From Cryptosporidium bovis (lineage: Eukaryota; Apicomplexa; Conoidasida; Eucoccidiorida; Cryptosporidiidae), in contig VHIT02000036.1 of assembly GCA_009768925.2 (NCBI GenBank), forward strand, positions 186,001 through 250,000: 64,000 nucleotides of DNA, read 5' to 3'. Below the pieces are notes generated by a model. It searched no databases. It saw only the letters and a program-made list of their open reading frames with translations, and was not told where the DNA came from. Of the stretch, positions 9,996 to 20,699 are shown piece after piece (position 1 is the first letter of the stretch; every line of letters starts with the position of its first letter). The position numbers were made by a program, and so were the translations under genes.

Positions 9996-10524
9996 TCAAG
10001 TATTTCTGTCGATCTCAATGTTACTCACAATCCAGAAAATAAACTTTTTCTTCATATAGTTCTCTAAATTACTTATTTTTCTCGATTTAATATTAAAATT
10101 ACTACAATTTTGTTTATTCACTGATGTTTGTGGGGAAGTTTCGAATACATTATTACCACCATTTTCTTAAATAGAATAAAGGTACAAAGGATGACAGCAA
10201 GGTAATTTATCAGGAGGCGAAATCGGAGAGTATTTAACTTACCTACTGAGTATATTCGTCTAACATCGTTAACTATATCCTCAAATTCTGAATTTACAGT
10301 GTTGTCAAAATAGTCGTTACTTGAGTTAATATTTTTTACCGATTTCTCATTATAGTCAGAGTTTTCGCTGTATTCTGGCAAAAGTGAAATAAGCTCTCTA
10401 TAAAGAGACAAACATTTGTTAAATACTTCGTTTTCCGTTCCAGTAAAATTTATATTTAAAATAGGATCCATGACCATAAATTCAACAACACAATGGCAAA
10501 CCAGCGTTAATGGTTGCGGTAAAA
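9996..10524 (-). CDS. Probable 3' exons of the large 10579-14601 gene (or a separate small gene starting at ATG 10477)
   Basis: The long frame ending at 10118 opens at a TTG only 18 bases past the stop of the upstream gene. Its first codons are a pyrimidine tract (bases 10559-10528) ending in CAG, a typical 3' splice site, so translation should begin at or be spliced to 10524. Joining from a donor at 10625 (T|GTAACA, phase 1) keeps the frame. A second intron is likely at 10242-10166 (GTAAGT donor, TTTAAG acceptor), which replaces a pyrimidine-derived hydrophobic tail by a polar 56-codon end stopping at 9996. Residues such as DPILNINFTGTENEVFNKC are helical in character; no family recognised alone. 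Alternative: independent gene from MVMDPILN at 10477. Confidence 0.45.
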
Positions 10525-10578
10525 CTGAAAGTAGAAAAAATATTGAAAAAAATAAAGGCAATAATAGGTACCAGTTTT

Positions 10579-13500
10579 TTATTTTTTTACCTTTATCTGA
10601 GATTTGACTCCCTTATTAATGTTACATAAAGTGTTTGAGTTTAAATAATACATAATATGCGAGTTTTCAGTAGGAAAAGTAAGGCTATTTTCGCTTATTT
10701 GATTTTTAAGACAATTTAGAATGTTGATTAAATTTTCAACTTTATTGGATATTTGGTTAGTTTCCCATATATTGATAAAATTAGGTAGTATATTACTATC
10801 TTCATTACTCGAGACTTCGACTTTTCTTGAAAAGAAAGAAGATGGTCTTTTTGGGATATTTAAATCTGAAATCAACAAGTCAAAATGTGAAACAATATCA
10901 TAAGAAATCAAGTAGATTTGATAAGATGTTGAAATTAGGGAAAATAAGAAACTTATTTGATTTATAGTGGCGTTTGAATACAGTCTCTTTTCCTGAAATC
11001 TTTTTACAATCATCCATTTCTGGTAATAATCATGATTTTTACTGTCAATATTTAGCGAATCAAGATCATTCATAATAATACAAATATATTCTAAAATATT
11101 ATTTAAGTTAAAATATATTAAATTAAGTGTTTGCTCAATTTTCCAAAATAGAATCATATTTTTGTTAGATAGTGAATCATAAAGATAGCCATTCGAGAAA
11201 TTGATGTAAAGATTAAAGTCCGTTGTTTCCCTTCTGCACCAAATGTAGAGTACAATTCTATTAACAATTTTCCTGAGAAACAGATATTTTTTTAAAACCG
11301 TATTTAAAAGTATGATTAGTTGGAAAAGCTTTGTAATAATGAGTTCTTCATTTATCTCGATAATGTTATTGTTTATGTTCCCCATTAATATAACATTCAT
11401 GTCATTGTCGCTACAAACATCTTCACTTTTAAAGAGATTGTTGTCTTTGTATTCACCTTTGCGTTCTGATTGAAATCTAAAATTAATCGCAAGTCCAATG
11501 ATAAACTTAATAATTTCAGTTGACGAGGCCAACTTATTTGCAGTAATGTAGTTTTCAAGTTGTTTAAAATAAAGTTCGTTTTTTTCGTCCCCTATCCAGT
11601 TAACATTATCCATATAATGAATGCGATCAAAATTAAACTTATCACTTAGTTTGAGTTTAATACAACTTTTTATATAGTCAAGCAGCTGGATTTTGTCTAT
11701 ATACAAAATGTCATCTATATTTTCAATGATTTCACTAATGCAAAAGGCAATTTCAATAAATTCTTTCAATCTATACTTGTTATTAATTATCCAGTTATAC
11801 GCATTTTCAAGCTTATAGTGGTATAAATCATAGACATCTTGAAAGTTCAAGTCATACCTTTTCAAGTATTGCATCAAGGATTCGCATTTAATATTTGTCT
11901 CAACACTTTTGAAATCATATTCGTCACTAGAGAAGAACTCAGAAAGCTTGTTTGAATAGTTGATTTCTTCTTTATAAAGACATAAGTTGCTAATATTTTT
12001 ATTTTCGTTTAATTTTAATAAATGTGGCATAGCTGGCTCTTTACTTGCGTATTTATTTGGACTTATTATCCCATTGATGAGTTTAATCCTCTCAAAAATA
12101 AATAAAGTGGAAGTAAAAACATGTTTTTTTCTTATATTGTCAATGTTAATTTCGTCATATCTGTTTTTATCAAAACAATTAAATTGGTACCCAACTATTT
12201 CCTTGCACAAATTTGAAAGTAGATCTGACATCACACTCCTAGATTTTTGAAGCCAAAAATTAATCAGACTTTTTGAGTGAAGTGAATTGTATTCATTAAC
12301 GTAATTACCTTCAACCCAGTTTTTATCTAGTTTAAGCTGCCAAAAATAGCTGTATATTCTTGACAAAAGAGAATACCCACAAGGTAAGGTCCACGTATTA
12401 CTGCTATTCATTGGTTTTAATCCAAAAGATTTAATAAGCAAATTAATATTGGGAACAAGTATAAAAAGTAACATTTTAATATCTATGCTTGTCCCCATTT
12501 TATTGGAATCACCGTTAGAAACAAAAATTTGGTCGAAGATTGCTTTTAATATGCTTAAATAATCTTTAATAAACTCCATTAATACAGATCTAAGTATCTT
12601 TAGTGATATTACACTTTCATTACTTGCCTCCATTATTTTTGAATTAATGAATGAATTTTTATTTTCAATTTTCCCATTATTTATTTGATCACATATGACT
12701 GTTAAAAATTCTAAAAAACTTTTTAAATAGTAAACTTTTGTGCCAAAAATACAGATACGAGTCAACAAATCGTGAGATATGTATATATATTTGTCTTTAG
12801 TTAATTTTTCACTGATATTTTCGTAATTTTTAGAATCGTTTAACATCGAATAATTCTGATAGTGAAAAATGTACCTTATACCCTGTCCAGAATTATTCAA
12901 CCAGGGACAAAACTCTCCGTAATCCTCATTTAATTTGATCGAAATATAATCATTGTGTACATTAAATGTATAAATATCAGCATAATCTAACGTTTCATTT
13001 CTGATGTATTTCGGAAATAAACTAAATTCCATTGACGGCAATCCTTGAAAAAGTCTATATATTGAAATTAATGAAATGCAAGAATATCTAAAGTTGTTTT
13101 TTTGCAATTCATTTGAAGCTTTTTTGTCTGGAAACACTATTTTGCAATTTTTTACTCTTTCAGTTGTTAAAACATTCAATATTGATTCGTTAAAAAGTTT
13201 GTTAGTTTTATCTAACTCTAGATATTGCTGATCCCAACTTTGTCCAAGACGATTCTTATTATACTCTATTTTTGTCCTCCCTGAGGCTCTACTTAACAAA
13301 CTAGGTAATTTCGTCTTTGATCTATGACTTAGCTTAAATCTATCCCATTCCACTCGCTTATTTTCTCTTATTCTAACCATATCTGATATTTTTGTAAAAT
13401 AGTTATAGGACGAATAATTCTTATTTTCAATGTTGTATTCGCCATAATCTCTACTTTTGTCGATGAGTGAAGCAATTTTAGTATTATTATTATTACTATC

Positions 13501-14601
13501 TAAATATGGTAAATTATTTTCAATAGTACCAACTACCTGATTGCTTTTCTTGTCATATTCGATTTTTTCAACTATTTCAATATCAGTTCCGTGAATATTA
13601 TCTTCGTACTCATATACAAAATTATCTTCCTCCGAGTCTGAACCCATACCCATAAATGATGCAATTATACTCTCTTTTTTCTTTTTAGTCGCGTTATTTG
13701 GTGCTTTCCTGTTTATTATTGCTGAAGTATATTTATCATTATGAATACCATCTTTAACAACTTTAACACCACTAAAAGCAAAACCTGCTACTTTATTAGC
13801 ATTTTCAGAAATTTCTGTAGAATTTGAAAACAGACTTTCAATCCTATTTTCAGTTTTACTGTTGAACAACAAGGCTCCATTGAGCATCTTCTCTTTGTAT
13901 AAATAACTAAATATATCTACACATACACTTAAATCTGTAAAAATGCCGTCCCAAAATTCTGTTTTATTATTTTTTATTCCTATATCAGTTACAATAATTG
14001 AAGTAAAAGTCGGAAGATCATTTCTAACATCATATTTTGATTTACTTTCTATCTCATCTTTGATTATTGAATAAAGTCTTCTTGTTGTTTCAGAGTAAAA
14101 TATATGTATAAGCGCAATATCACTCCAAAAATTCAATGTTTTAGCATTGTAAGTTTTCAAAAGTATAAACAATATGTTTAAAGTAAGATCATCATTTTCT
14201 AAAAATTTACTGTGCTTGATTATCTTATTACCAATTATAAGTAATGGCAAAAGCGAAACAAATTGATGCTCAAAAGTTGTTAGTTTATTGTGTTTTATTT
14301 TATCTAACTTATCACTGTTTAAATCAACATGTCCATTATTTATCGCTATGCTTGAAAAAATTTTGTCTAAATAGGAAATCATATCATTTTCCCTAACTAT
14401 ACTTTTTCTAAAATATTTAAATTCGTCAGAGTTTTTATTATTAAATATAATATTGCACCATAATTTATCTTGTATTGAATCTACAATTGATTCATTCGCA
14501 CTTTTTGACCTCTCACCTAAATCCCCAAACTCATGTTTAATCTGATTTCTAATAAGATCCCTAAACAACTCTTTTACTGATTTGCATTTCAAGCTATACA
14601 T
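10579..14601 (-). CDS. Large divergent protein, possibly a gamma-tubulin complex (GCP5/6-like) component
   Basis: 1340 residues from a true ATG. The protein is Asn/Lys/Ile-rich and predicted mostly helical. A region around residues 640-870 resembles the N-terminal half of GCP-family proteins in layout: a long helical stretch, a leucine-rich segment (LFILVPNINLLIKSFGL), then SLLSRIYSYFWQLKLD and SLINFWLQKSRSVMSDLLS where GCPs have the LL..LY / PYL..W elements. The C-terminal third (KNMILFWKIEQTLNLIYFNL) could be the GRIP2 helical bundle. No single motif is decisive and I would not be surprised by another assignment. A polar linker with an acidic patch (SDSEEDNFVYEYED) lies near residue 325. 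The true C-terminus probably continues across an intron into 10524-9996. If GCP-like, it would act in microtubule nucleation. Confidence 0.4.
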   Translation of the reverse strand: MYSLKCKSVKELFRDLIRNQIKHEFGDLGERSKSANESIVDSIQDKLWCNIIFNNKNSDEFKYFRKSIVRENDMISYLDKIFSSIAINNGHVDLNSDKLDKIKHNKLTTFEHQFVSLLPLLIIGNKIIKHSKFLENDDLTLNILFILLKTYNAKTLNFWSDIALIHIFYSETTRRLYSIIKDEIESKSKYDVRNDLPTFTSIIVTDIGIKNNKTEFWDGIFTDLSVCVDIFSYLYKEKMLNGALLFNSKTENRIESLFSNSTEISENANKVAGFAFSGVKVVKDGIHNDKYTSAIINRKAPNNATKKKKESIIASFMGMGSDSEEDNFVYEYEDNIHGTDIEIVEKIEYDKKSNQVVGTIENNLPYLDSNNNNTKIASLIDKSRDYGEYNIENKNYSSYNYFTKISDMVRIRENKRVEWDRFKLSHRSKTKLPSLLSRASGRTKIEYNKNRLGQSWDQQYLELDKTNKLFNESILNVLTTERVKNCKIVFPDKKASNELQKNNFRYSCISLISIYRLFQGLPSMEFSLFPKYIRNETLDYADIYTFNVHNDYISIKLNEDYGEFCPWLNNSGQGIRYIFHYQNYSMLNDSKNYENISEKLTKDKYIYISHDLLTRICIFGTKVYYLKSFLEFLTVICDQINNGKIENKNSFINSKIMEASNESVISLKILRSVLMEFIKDYLSILKAIFDQIFVSNGDSNKMGTSIDIKMLLFILVPNINLLIKSFGLKPMNSSNTWTLPCGYSLLSRIYSYFWQLKLDKNWVEGNYVNEYNSLHSKSLINFWLQKSRSVMSDLLSNLCKEIVGYQFNCFDKNRYDEINIDNIRKKHVFTSTLFIFERIKLINGIISPNKYASKEPAMPHLLKLNENKNISNLCLYKEEINYSNKLSEFFSSDEYDFKSVETNIKCESLMQYLKRYDLNFQDVYDLYHYKLENAYNWIINNKYRLKEFIEIAFCISEIIENIDDILYIDKIQLLDYIKSCIKLKLSDKFNFDRIHYMDNVNWIGDEKNELYFKQLENYITANKLASSTEIIKFIIGLAINFRFQSERKGEYKDNNLFKSEDVCSDNDMNVILMGNINNNIIEINEELIITKLFQLIILLNTVLKKYLFLRKIVNRIVLYIWCRRETTDFNLYINFSNGYLYDSLSNKNMILFWKIEQTLNLIYFNLNNILEYICIIMNDLDSLNIDSKNHDYYQKWMIVKRFQEKRLYSNATINQISFLFSLISTSYQIYLISYDIVSHFDLLISDLNIPKRPSSFFSRKVEVSSNEDSNILPNFINIWETNQISNKVENLINILNCLKNQISENSLTFPTENSHIMYYLNSNTLCNINKGVKSQIKVKK

Positions 14602-15326
14602 TGTTTAATCAATATAATCTTGGACTAATTATATTCATTAAATATCAAAGTATGCATCAATTCAATTCAAAGGAACAAAGAGTTTAAATGCTCTAACTAA
14701 CAAAGTTACAATACTTCCAGGCTCTATTCGTTTTAACTCTGCATTCGGAGGAAAAAAGTATACAACTACAAAAAACCTATTGGTGTAATATTTGCAAGCA
14801 TTGATAAGTGTGTATATCTACAAAACATACGTGAATAACAGGATATAAGTATATATGTGTTATTCATTAATGTTCAAATTATTCCCCCAGATTGTTATAT
14901 AACATATTCAAAACAAATATTTACATGATCGGTACCATTTGGCGCCAAAACATATATAATTAATTTGTAGCAGAAACGGAGGCTTTTTGAATATTTGTAG
15001 GGTATTAAAAACTTTTTTCAAAAAGTACTATGCATCTGCATTGTTCAATTTTGGTAGCGATTAAGGTGATTATTGGATAATATTTGAGGATAAAACATCC
15101 ACAACTATATCTTTAATGTTGTTTGTGCAAATTTCCTACAATATAGTATTTTAGAATATTACATTATAGTTCAATTGTACCTTCACATTAATAATCACAA
15201 TACTACCGAAGTTATAGGATAAAAGATAACTCTATACTATAAATAAAGACAAGATATAATAAATGTTAAGGGGCTTAAAAAATTAAACCTTTTTTAATTA
15301 CTTTTTTCGTAATATTAAAGTGGTAC
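14602..15326. other. Intergenic spacer with E2F-like palindrome
   Basis: About 725 bases between two minus-strand genes, with no open frame of note. It holds the perfect E2F-type palindrome described separately. Confidence 0.4.
14927..14950 (-). promoter_or_regulatory. E2F-type palindrome plus GGTACCG (compound promoter element)
   Basis: Bases 14938-14949 are a perfect TTTGGCGCCAAA palindrome, the E2F/DP-type word known to be enriched upstream of Cryptosporidium genes. On the minus strand it is followed by GGTACCG. The site is about 330 bases upstream of the 14601 start. Similar pairs occur near 30545, 36121 and 42887. Confidence 0.55.
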
Positions 15327-16540
15327 CTATAATTCTGAAAAAGCGGGGGCATTTAATAATGTCCGGATCTAGAAAGAAAAGATCAATTTGAAAAATCAAC
15401 GATAAAAAACTTCAAACTTACATTATTTCTATTTTCAAGGAGAATGAACCCCTGAAGTTTGTCAATGCTTGTTTTGTGTTTTGTTCCAATAATAATATAT
15501 ACAAAGAATATAACCATTGGAGTAATGGAAGCAATCAAGACGAATAAAGAGAATGTTTTCGCAGCATCTTCAGGGTCAATTCTGAAGTAAATACTTCCCA
15601 AATTGTGTCCTGAATTTAAGTTGTAATGTGGGTAGTAACAAATATAGTAATGAGTTGTAGCAAGTTCATTAATAGGATATTTAAAGTCAAATTTATTTGT
15701 ATTTTCGTTCAAGTTTGGTGATTTCCAAGAAAATTTTTGATATAAATAATTGTTATATTCGAAAAAAATGAATGATTGAATAATCTTCAAAGATTCATCC
15801 TCTGGAAAACCATAACAATTTATGTCTTTTTTAAACGATATAATTGAATATGAATAATCATTTAATTTACTATCTGTGCTTTTGTAAATAAGTGCGAATT
15901 CAAAATTCCAACCGGGATTAACCAAAACCCTGACGTTAATTATATATCTATTAGAGGGGTATATTTCAGGAATTACGTTAGTTCTTTCAATAGCATCCAA
16001 TTTCCAGCCGGCATTAATGTTACTATTATTGCTTAACATTTGTGGACTGAATAGTTTTGTGTTATTCTTCCCCAAACACTTGCAAACATTTAGATTGTTA
16101 TGGTAAAAGTTTCCGGCTTCATTTTTAAATTCTGCAACATCTTTTAAATTATAAATTTTACACAAAGGGAAATCGCTCTCAATAAATGTAGGTATATTCA
16201 GTTCTTTAGGCTTAAATATTTTAAAATTACATACTCTATTAGTGTTTTTAATGTATTTATTTTTATATTCAATATCATTTGAATCCCCGCACATTAAATT
16301 GTCACAGTTCAAATTCTTTCCTATATAAAGGCACTCATCATTTATTTTGTCACTCTGTTCGCCTATTTTCAAATCCTCCTCCCATATTCTCACATAAATA
16401 TTGTCACCATCTAAATCTACTGGAATTAGACCTATCTCCCGGCTTCTGTAAAGAAATAAATTCGTCCCACACACTAGTAGTTGATTACTTAAAGATAAAG
16501 TAAGTAGTAGCAGTGCTAGTACCGTGTTTTTATTATTCAT
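15327..16540 (-). CDS. Type I membrane protein with signal peptide, unknown function (two exons)
   Basis: Exon 1 is 16540-15422 and exon 2 is 15368-15327. A GTAAGT donor and TTTCTAG acceptor flank a 53-base intron, giving 386 residues ending NAPAFSEL; without splicing the frame runs 12 codons further and stops at 15383. The N-terminus (MNNKNTVLALLLLTLSLSNQ) is a signal peptide. The lumenal part has about 11 cysteines and several N-glycosylation sequons. One membrane segment (FSLFVLIASITPMVIFFVYIIIG) near residue 335-357 leaves a short cytosolic tail. I do not recognise the ectodomain. It is probably a secretory-pathway or surface protein. Confidence 0.7.
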
Positions 16541-16871
16541 TAAATATCAGAAATTCTAATAGTACATCCATTTAAACATAGATATTACTGTTCAATTAAA
16601 TAACTTTAAAAAAGATATACACACTTAAATATGCTCTTGTATAGCGCCATGCCAATTTTAAATACAACTGCGAGTTGCAATACTGAATGAATCGGCTGAT
16701 ACAAAATTGTTGCTTAAGATAGATATTTAGGAAATGAGTGGGAGAAAACTTTCTAATGGCAAACACAATTATCTACCATAGTTAGGCTAACATCATGACT
16801 TTTTTCAAACTCGTTTGCATGTATTTTTTTTGGGTTAAATTCTGATTCCTTAGCATTTTAAATTTGGAAAC

Positions 16872-16879
16872 TGGCGCCA
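16872..16879. promoter_or_regulatory. TGGCGCCA E2F-like palindrome
   Basis: GC-rich palindrome in AT-rich surroundings, about 330 bases upstream of the start at 16540, the same distance as the element upstream of the 14601 gene. Confidence 0.45.
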
Positions 16880-18058
16880 TCATTCGGTCAAATTAAATAT
16901 TTAATGCCAAAATAAAGAGGAAAACAAATACATTCTACACAACTAATTACGAAATTGCAAACACTGTTATTTGGGCTGCGTATCTGTTTCTATGGTTCTA
17001 TTCCATGATTTTAATGAGTTTGAAATGGCAGGTTATTCCTTGCTTTCGACAAATCCAATAAAGGTAGGCTTGGTTGTTCGTTGTTTGTTTGCAGGCTAAT
17101 ATATTACATATAATAATACATATAGAGCAAATTTGTTACATTTGTAGTGATCAAGGTAACACATCATATTTTCACTTTTAAATATTTTGAGAAGAGAACA
17201 AAAGAAAATGTTTAAATTCGAAAATATTTGATATTAAATTTCACTATTGTTATTATTATATATAAATTTTATCCTTTAATAAACAACGTTATTCCGCTGT
17301 GACACAGAATCTAAGCTTATATTTAACTCTTTTTCACGTAGACTAAATTAGTTATAAAAATTCAAAAGTCAAAGGGCAACAGATTGATTTTAAGAATAAC
17401 TAATAACAAGCACTCCGTTACACATAATTATAAGTTTTCAAAAAACACCTCTCGAGATAATGAAAGATTGAAAAATTTAATATCTACGTTTTTAAAAAAG
17501 TAGGGCATTCTACTGATATGAACTTGAATCGTTGTTTTTACAACCCTTTTCCAATAAATTCAATTCGAGTCTGAAGTGACTTTTACAAACACGAAATGTA
17601 AACAAGCTAGATTTATCACCATTTCCAGGGATATGTTGTAATTATTGAAACTTAGTATTCTTTTATTCACAATGTATCTAAGAGTTAAGTTTTTTTACCC
17701 TCTTCGAACGTTCCTTAAATTGTGTATACTTATATTTTGTTTTCAAATCACCAAGTATTGGAAAAAAAAGTTTTCAAGTTAAATAACTACTATAGGGAGC
17801 TATAATTTAGAAACTAAGCCAAAACAACAACAAAAGTTAATGCGAACTTGATGCTCTAAAATTTAGATATAACAAATCATGTATTGACATCTACAGATAT
17901 TTATTTATGATTTAAAACTATTCTGTACGCGAATATGTCATGTCCATACGAAGGAATAAGTAAATCCAATAGTAATAGAAAATTCATGAGAGAAAATGCT
18001 AATGTAAAAAAACTCAAGTTATTAATCACTTTTCGTTACTAGTAACATTATATTGCAA

Positions 18059-18244
18059 ATGAGCACACACTATCCATATTATTTTATGAATATCGAATCT
18101 AAACTTACATTTGGACAAACACCAAGAATCTACGTATACACAAAATGGTCTTCTCCTAAATTCTCATTAAATAACTCTGACAATCAATTAGTTTTGTCTG
18201 AAAAAGTTCCACAATACAAAAAATTGTTTCATTCCTCCCCCTGA
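18059..18244 (+). CDS. Possible small protein (61 codons), unknown
   Basis: An ATG frame in the long spacer encodes MSTHYPYYFMNIESK... ending HSSP. Composition is balanced and not hydrophobic, unlike most chance frames here. An acceptor-like TTACTAG lies 15 bases upstream, and a 35-codon ATG frame precedes it at 17935, so it may be the last exon of a small spliced gene. No family recognised; it may be chance. Confidence 0.25.
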   Translation: MSTHYPYYFMNIESKLTFGQTPRIYVYTKWSSPKFSLNNSDNQLVLSEKVPQYKKLFHSSP

Positions 18245-18545
18245 AATAGAACCTTTAACATCAAATATCATTATGAATAAAGCAAATTAAAACATTCAAT
18301 CAACACACTTTACATACATATGTATGCAAATAAGAACAAATCCTGATATGTTCAAGTTTCAAAACAAGTTTATTAAAACAATTACCGGTTGTTTTCAAAA
18401 AACATGTATAATATTTTGGGTAGTAAAAGAAGACCCGAAAAAAGAAGTTTGAAATAATAAATATTGTTGAACTTCATTCTTATAAATAAATAACGATAGT
18501 GCAGGCTGAGAATAATTATTATAAATGTAAATACTTTAACAAAAG

Positions 18546-20699
18546 TTAGATATTTAATATAGGTTTTGACCACAAATCAATCAAATTTGACGGAACAAAG
18601 TTACCCAAATCTTCTTCATTTTTAATAGGTCTTGGCTCCCTACTTCCTCCTCCTCCCTCCTTATGTAAAGGTAGGTTGGAACTGTACAGAATTTGTTTGT
18701 GTTCATTAGCAGATGTCTTGTTACCCCCTTGTTCTGGCAAATGTGTAGTTGTAACGTCGTTACCGTTGGAAATAATTTCAGAATGAGTCGAGTTATTTTT
18801 ACCGACAACTTGAATACCATTAAAATCAGAGTAAGTTTGGTAATTTCTCTGTTTATAACTGTTGTTCATTCTGTCATAAAAGTCATCATTTTTATTGTTG
18901 GTACTGCGACTATAACTATTCTTTAAGTGATTTCCAATATAATTATTGGAGCCATCGGAACTATTAATACCACCCATAATAGACCCAAATCCTCCAGCAG
19001 TATAACTATTATTATTATTATTGTTATTATTAATGTTGTTATTGCAACTCAATGATCCAATGTAATCCTCATATCGTCCATTATCTGGATTACAGTTAAA
19101 ATCACAACCTCTTTCGGGAATTGTAATAGATACATTAGAATTCGCCCCGCTGAATGCAGAAACATCGTTGTATCCAGGCACAACATTCATTTGTTTGTTC
19201 ATTTCAGCTTCAAAATTCTCGTATCCACTTTGGCCTAGTGCAAAATTACCAGTATAGTGTCTACTATCGTAAAAATTAATTCCTTGCATGCTTAATTGTG
19301 ACATGCTCTGACCATAAATCTGGTCTTGAGCCTGGTTTTGCTTCTGTTTAGCTCTGCTTTTAGCAAGCCTAACCTCAATAGGCCTTTTAGAATTATCAAA
19401 AATGTATTTTTTATCAAGAAACATAATCGCATTTTCAGCCATGAATTTTCTTGGAAAAGTTACAAAAGCGGAGCACTTGCTCTGTTTATTGTTATCTCTT
19501 ATAATATGAACTTCATCCACATGTCCAAATTGTTTAAATAACAGCAACAACTGATCTTCCGTACAGTTTTTTGGAAGACTACCTACAAAAACCTTTATTG
19601 ATTCACCACATGGCTGTACATCTGGAGACAATCCGAGCCTTTCAATTTCCCCGTCTGCGTATTTAACCTGAATCGGTCCAACTTCTTTGTCCAAAATGGT
19701 TTTCCCATGTATACAGAGAATAGCATTTTGAGCTTCGTATATATTTGAGAATCTTATAAAAGCACAGCCCCTCGGACCATTTGAGTCTTTAATTATATTA
19801 CATTCAACGACAAGACCATATTTATTAAATATATTAAGCAATTCATCATTAGTCATGTGTTTTGGGACCCTATTTACAAACAATTTAACAGGGGCGTAAC
19901 CTCTCTTTGATCTTCTTTTGTTATTTTGCTTATTTAAAAATCCAATATCTCTAAGTTGATCACTTGTTAAAGAACTAAACGATACTCCTTGTTTAGAACT
20001 CCTTTCAATTTTATTCAAATTTTCTTGGGTTAGATCATTGTTATTATACCTAATTATTGAACCAGGAGGAATTGAGTGTGTTGGCGATAAAGAGTGGTTT
20101 GGAGAGCCACTTTGGCGAAAACTTCCACTAAATTCCATCCCCAAACTTCCTATTGTGCTCCCCGAACTTCTGTTTACTGAATAATCAGACGAATTGTCGT
20201 ATTTGTCGTTTTTCTCTAGATAACTAGATAAGTCGCTATTTGATCTAGAGTAGTTGGGAGTGGTACAACTTGAATTTACAAACATTTCTGAATTACCACA
20301 GTTTATGCCAAAATATTTTAAGTTATTTGAAAAGTCTGTAGTCACCGATCTCTGATATTTTGATGTATTATCAAAATAACTATTCGTTTCCTTAGATCCA
20401 ATAAAACTAATATGATCATCTAAAAATATACTATTGGCATCTCTTATGTTCGGGATTAGAGTACTAATTTCATTGCGCTTTCCCGTTGTTGCTATTTGAT
20501 CGAAATTAACTACATAACTTTCTTCATTGTTACTGTGAATGGATACCGGAAAACTATTGCTTCTATTAAACATCATTTTTGGAGATTCATTTATATTCAT
20601 ATTGTTTATTCTCACCCTACTATCCATTTTCATATCCAAATTTTGTCTTACATCAGACCAATTAATGTTTCCTCCTGGGATATAATTGCTATCATTCAT
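18546..20699 (-). CDS. CELF/Bruno-type RNA-binding protein (two RRMs)
   Basis: 717 residues from a true ATG. RRM1 spans about 271-349 (RNP2 LFVNRVP, RNP1 RGCAFIRF) and runs into PIQVKYADGEIERLG, the linker signature of CELF/CUG-BP proteins. RRM2 spans about 368-447 (RNP2 VFVGSLP, RNP1 KCSAFVTF). The N-terminal 250 residues are Ser/Asn-rich, and the C-terminal part is disordered with a poly-Asn run (about residue 560) and a poly-Gly run (GGGGS). The usual third C-terminal RRM of CELF proteins is absent. CELF proteins control splicing, translation and mRNA stability; the targets here are unknown. Confidence 0.88.
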   Translation of the reverse strand: MNDSNYIPGGNINWSDVRQNLDMKMDSRVRINNMNINESPKMMFNRSNSFPVSIHSNNEESYVVNFDQIATTGKRNEISTLIPNIRDANSIFLDDHISFIGSKETNSYFDNTSKYQRSVTTDFSNNLKYFGINCGNSEMFVNSSCTTPNYSRSNSDLSSYLEKNDKYDNSSDYSVNRSSGSTIGSLGMEFSGSFRQSGSPNHSLSPTHSIPPGSIIRYNNNDLTQENLNKIERSSKQGVSFSSLTSDQLRDIGFLNKQNNKRRSKRGYAPVKLFVNRVPKHMTNDELLNIFNKYGLVVECNIIKDSNGPRGCAFIRFSNIYEAQNAILCIHGKTILDKEVGPIQVKYADGEIERLGLSPDVQPCGESIKVFVGSLPKNCTEDQLLLLFKQFGHVDEVHIIRDNNKQSKCSAFVTFPRKFMAENAIMFLDKKYIFDNSKRPIEVRLAKSRAKQKQNQAQDQIYGQSMSQLSMQGINFYDSRHYTGNFALGQSGYENFEAEMNKQMNVVPGYNDVSAFSGANSNVSITIPERGCDFNCNPDNGRYEDYIGSLSCNNNINNNNNNNNSYTAGGFGSIMGGINSSDGSNNYIGNHLKNSYSRSTNNKNDDFYDRMNNSYKQRNYQTYSDFNGIQVVGKNNSTHSEIISNGNDVTTTHLPEQGGNKTSANEHKQILYSSNLPLHKEGGGGSREPRPIKNEEDLGNFVPSNLIDLWSKPILNI

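Larger units (their letters stand above)
16541..18545. other. Long spacer (2 kb) with no confident gene
   Basis: The largest gene-poor stretch in the window. It contains a TGGCGCCA palindrome (16872-16879) that probably belongs to the promoter of the 16540 gene, and short ATG frames at 17027 (24 codons), 17518, 17935 (35 codons) and 18059 (61 codons). None has recognised homology. An unannotated spliced gene or noncoding RNA is possible. Confidence 0.4.

Noticed and set aside
10528-10561. Hydrophobic N-terminus (LFFSIFFLLS) of the small frame as a signal peptide
   Set aside because: The codons are a pyrimidine tract ending in CAG and the frame begins with TTG; it is better explained as the 3' end of an intron.
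10579-10611. Splice donor AAG|GTAAAA at 10591 joining the large frame to the acceptor at 10524
   Set aside because: It joins in phase 0 and gives an immediate in-frame stop after five codons; the weaker donor at 10625 keeps the frame.
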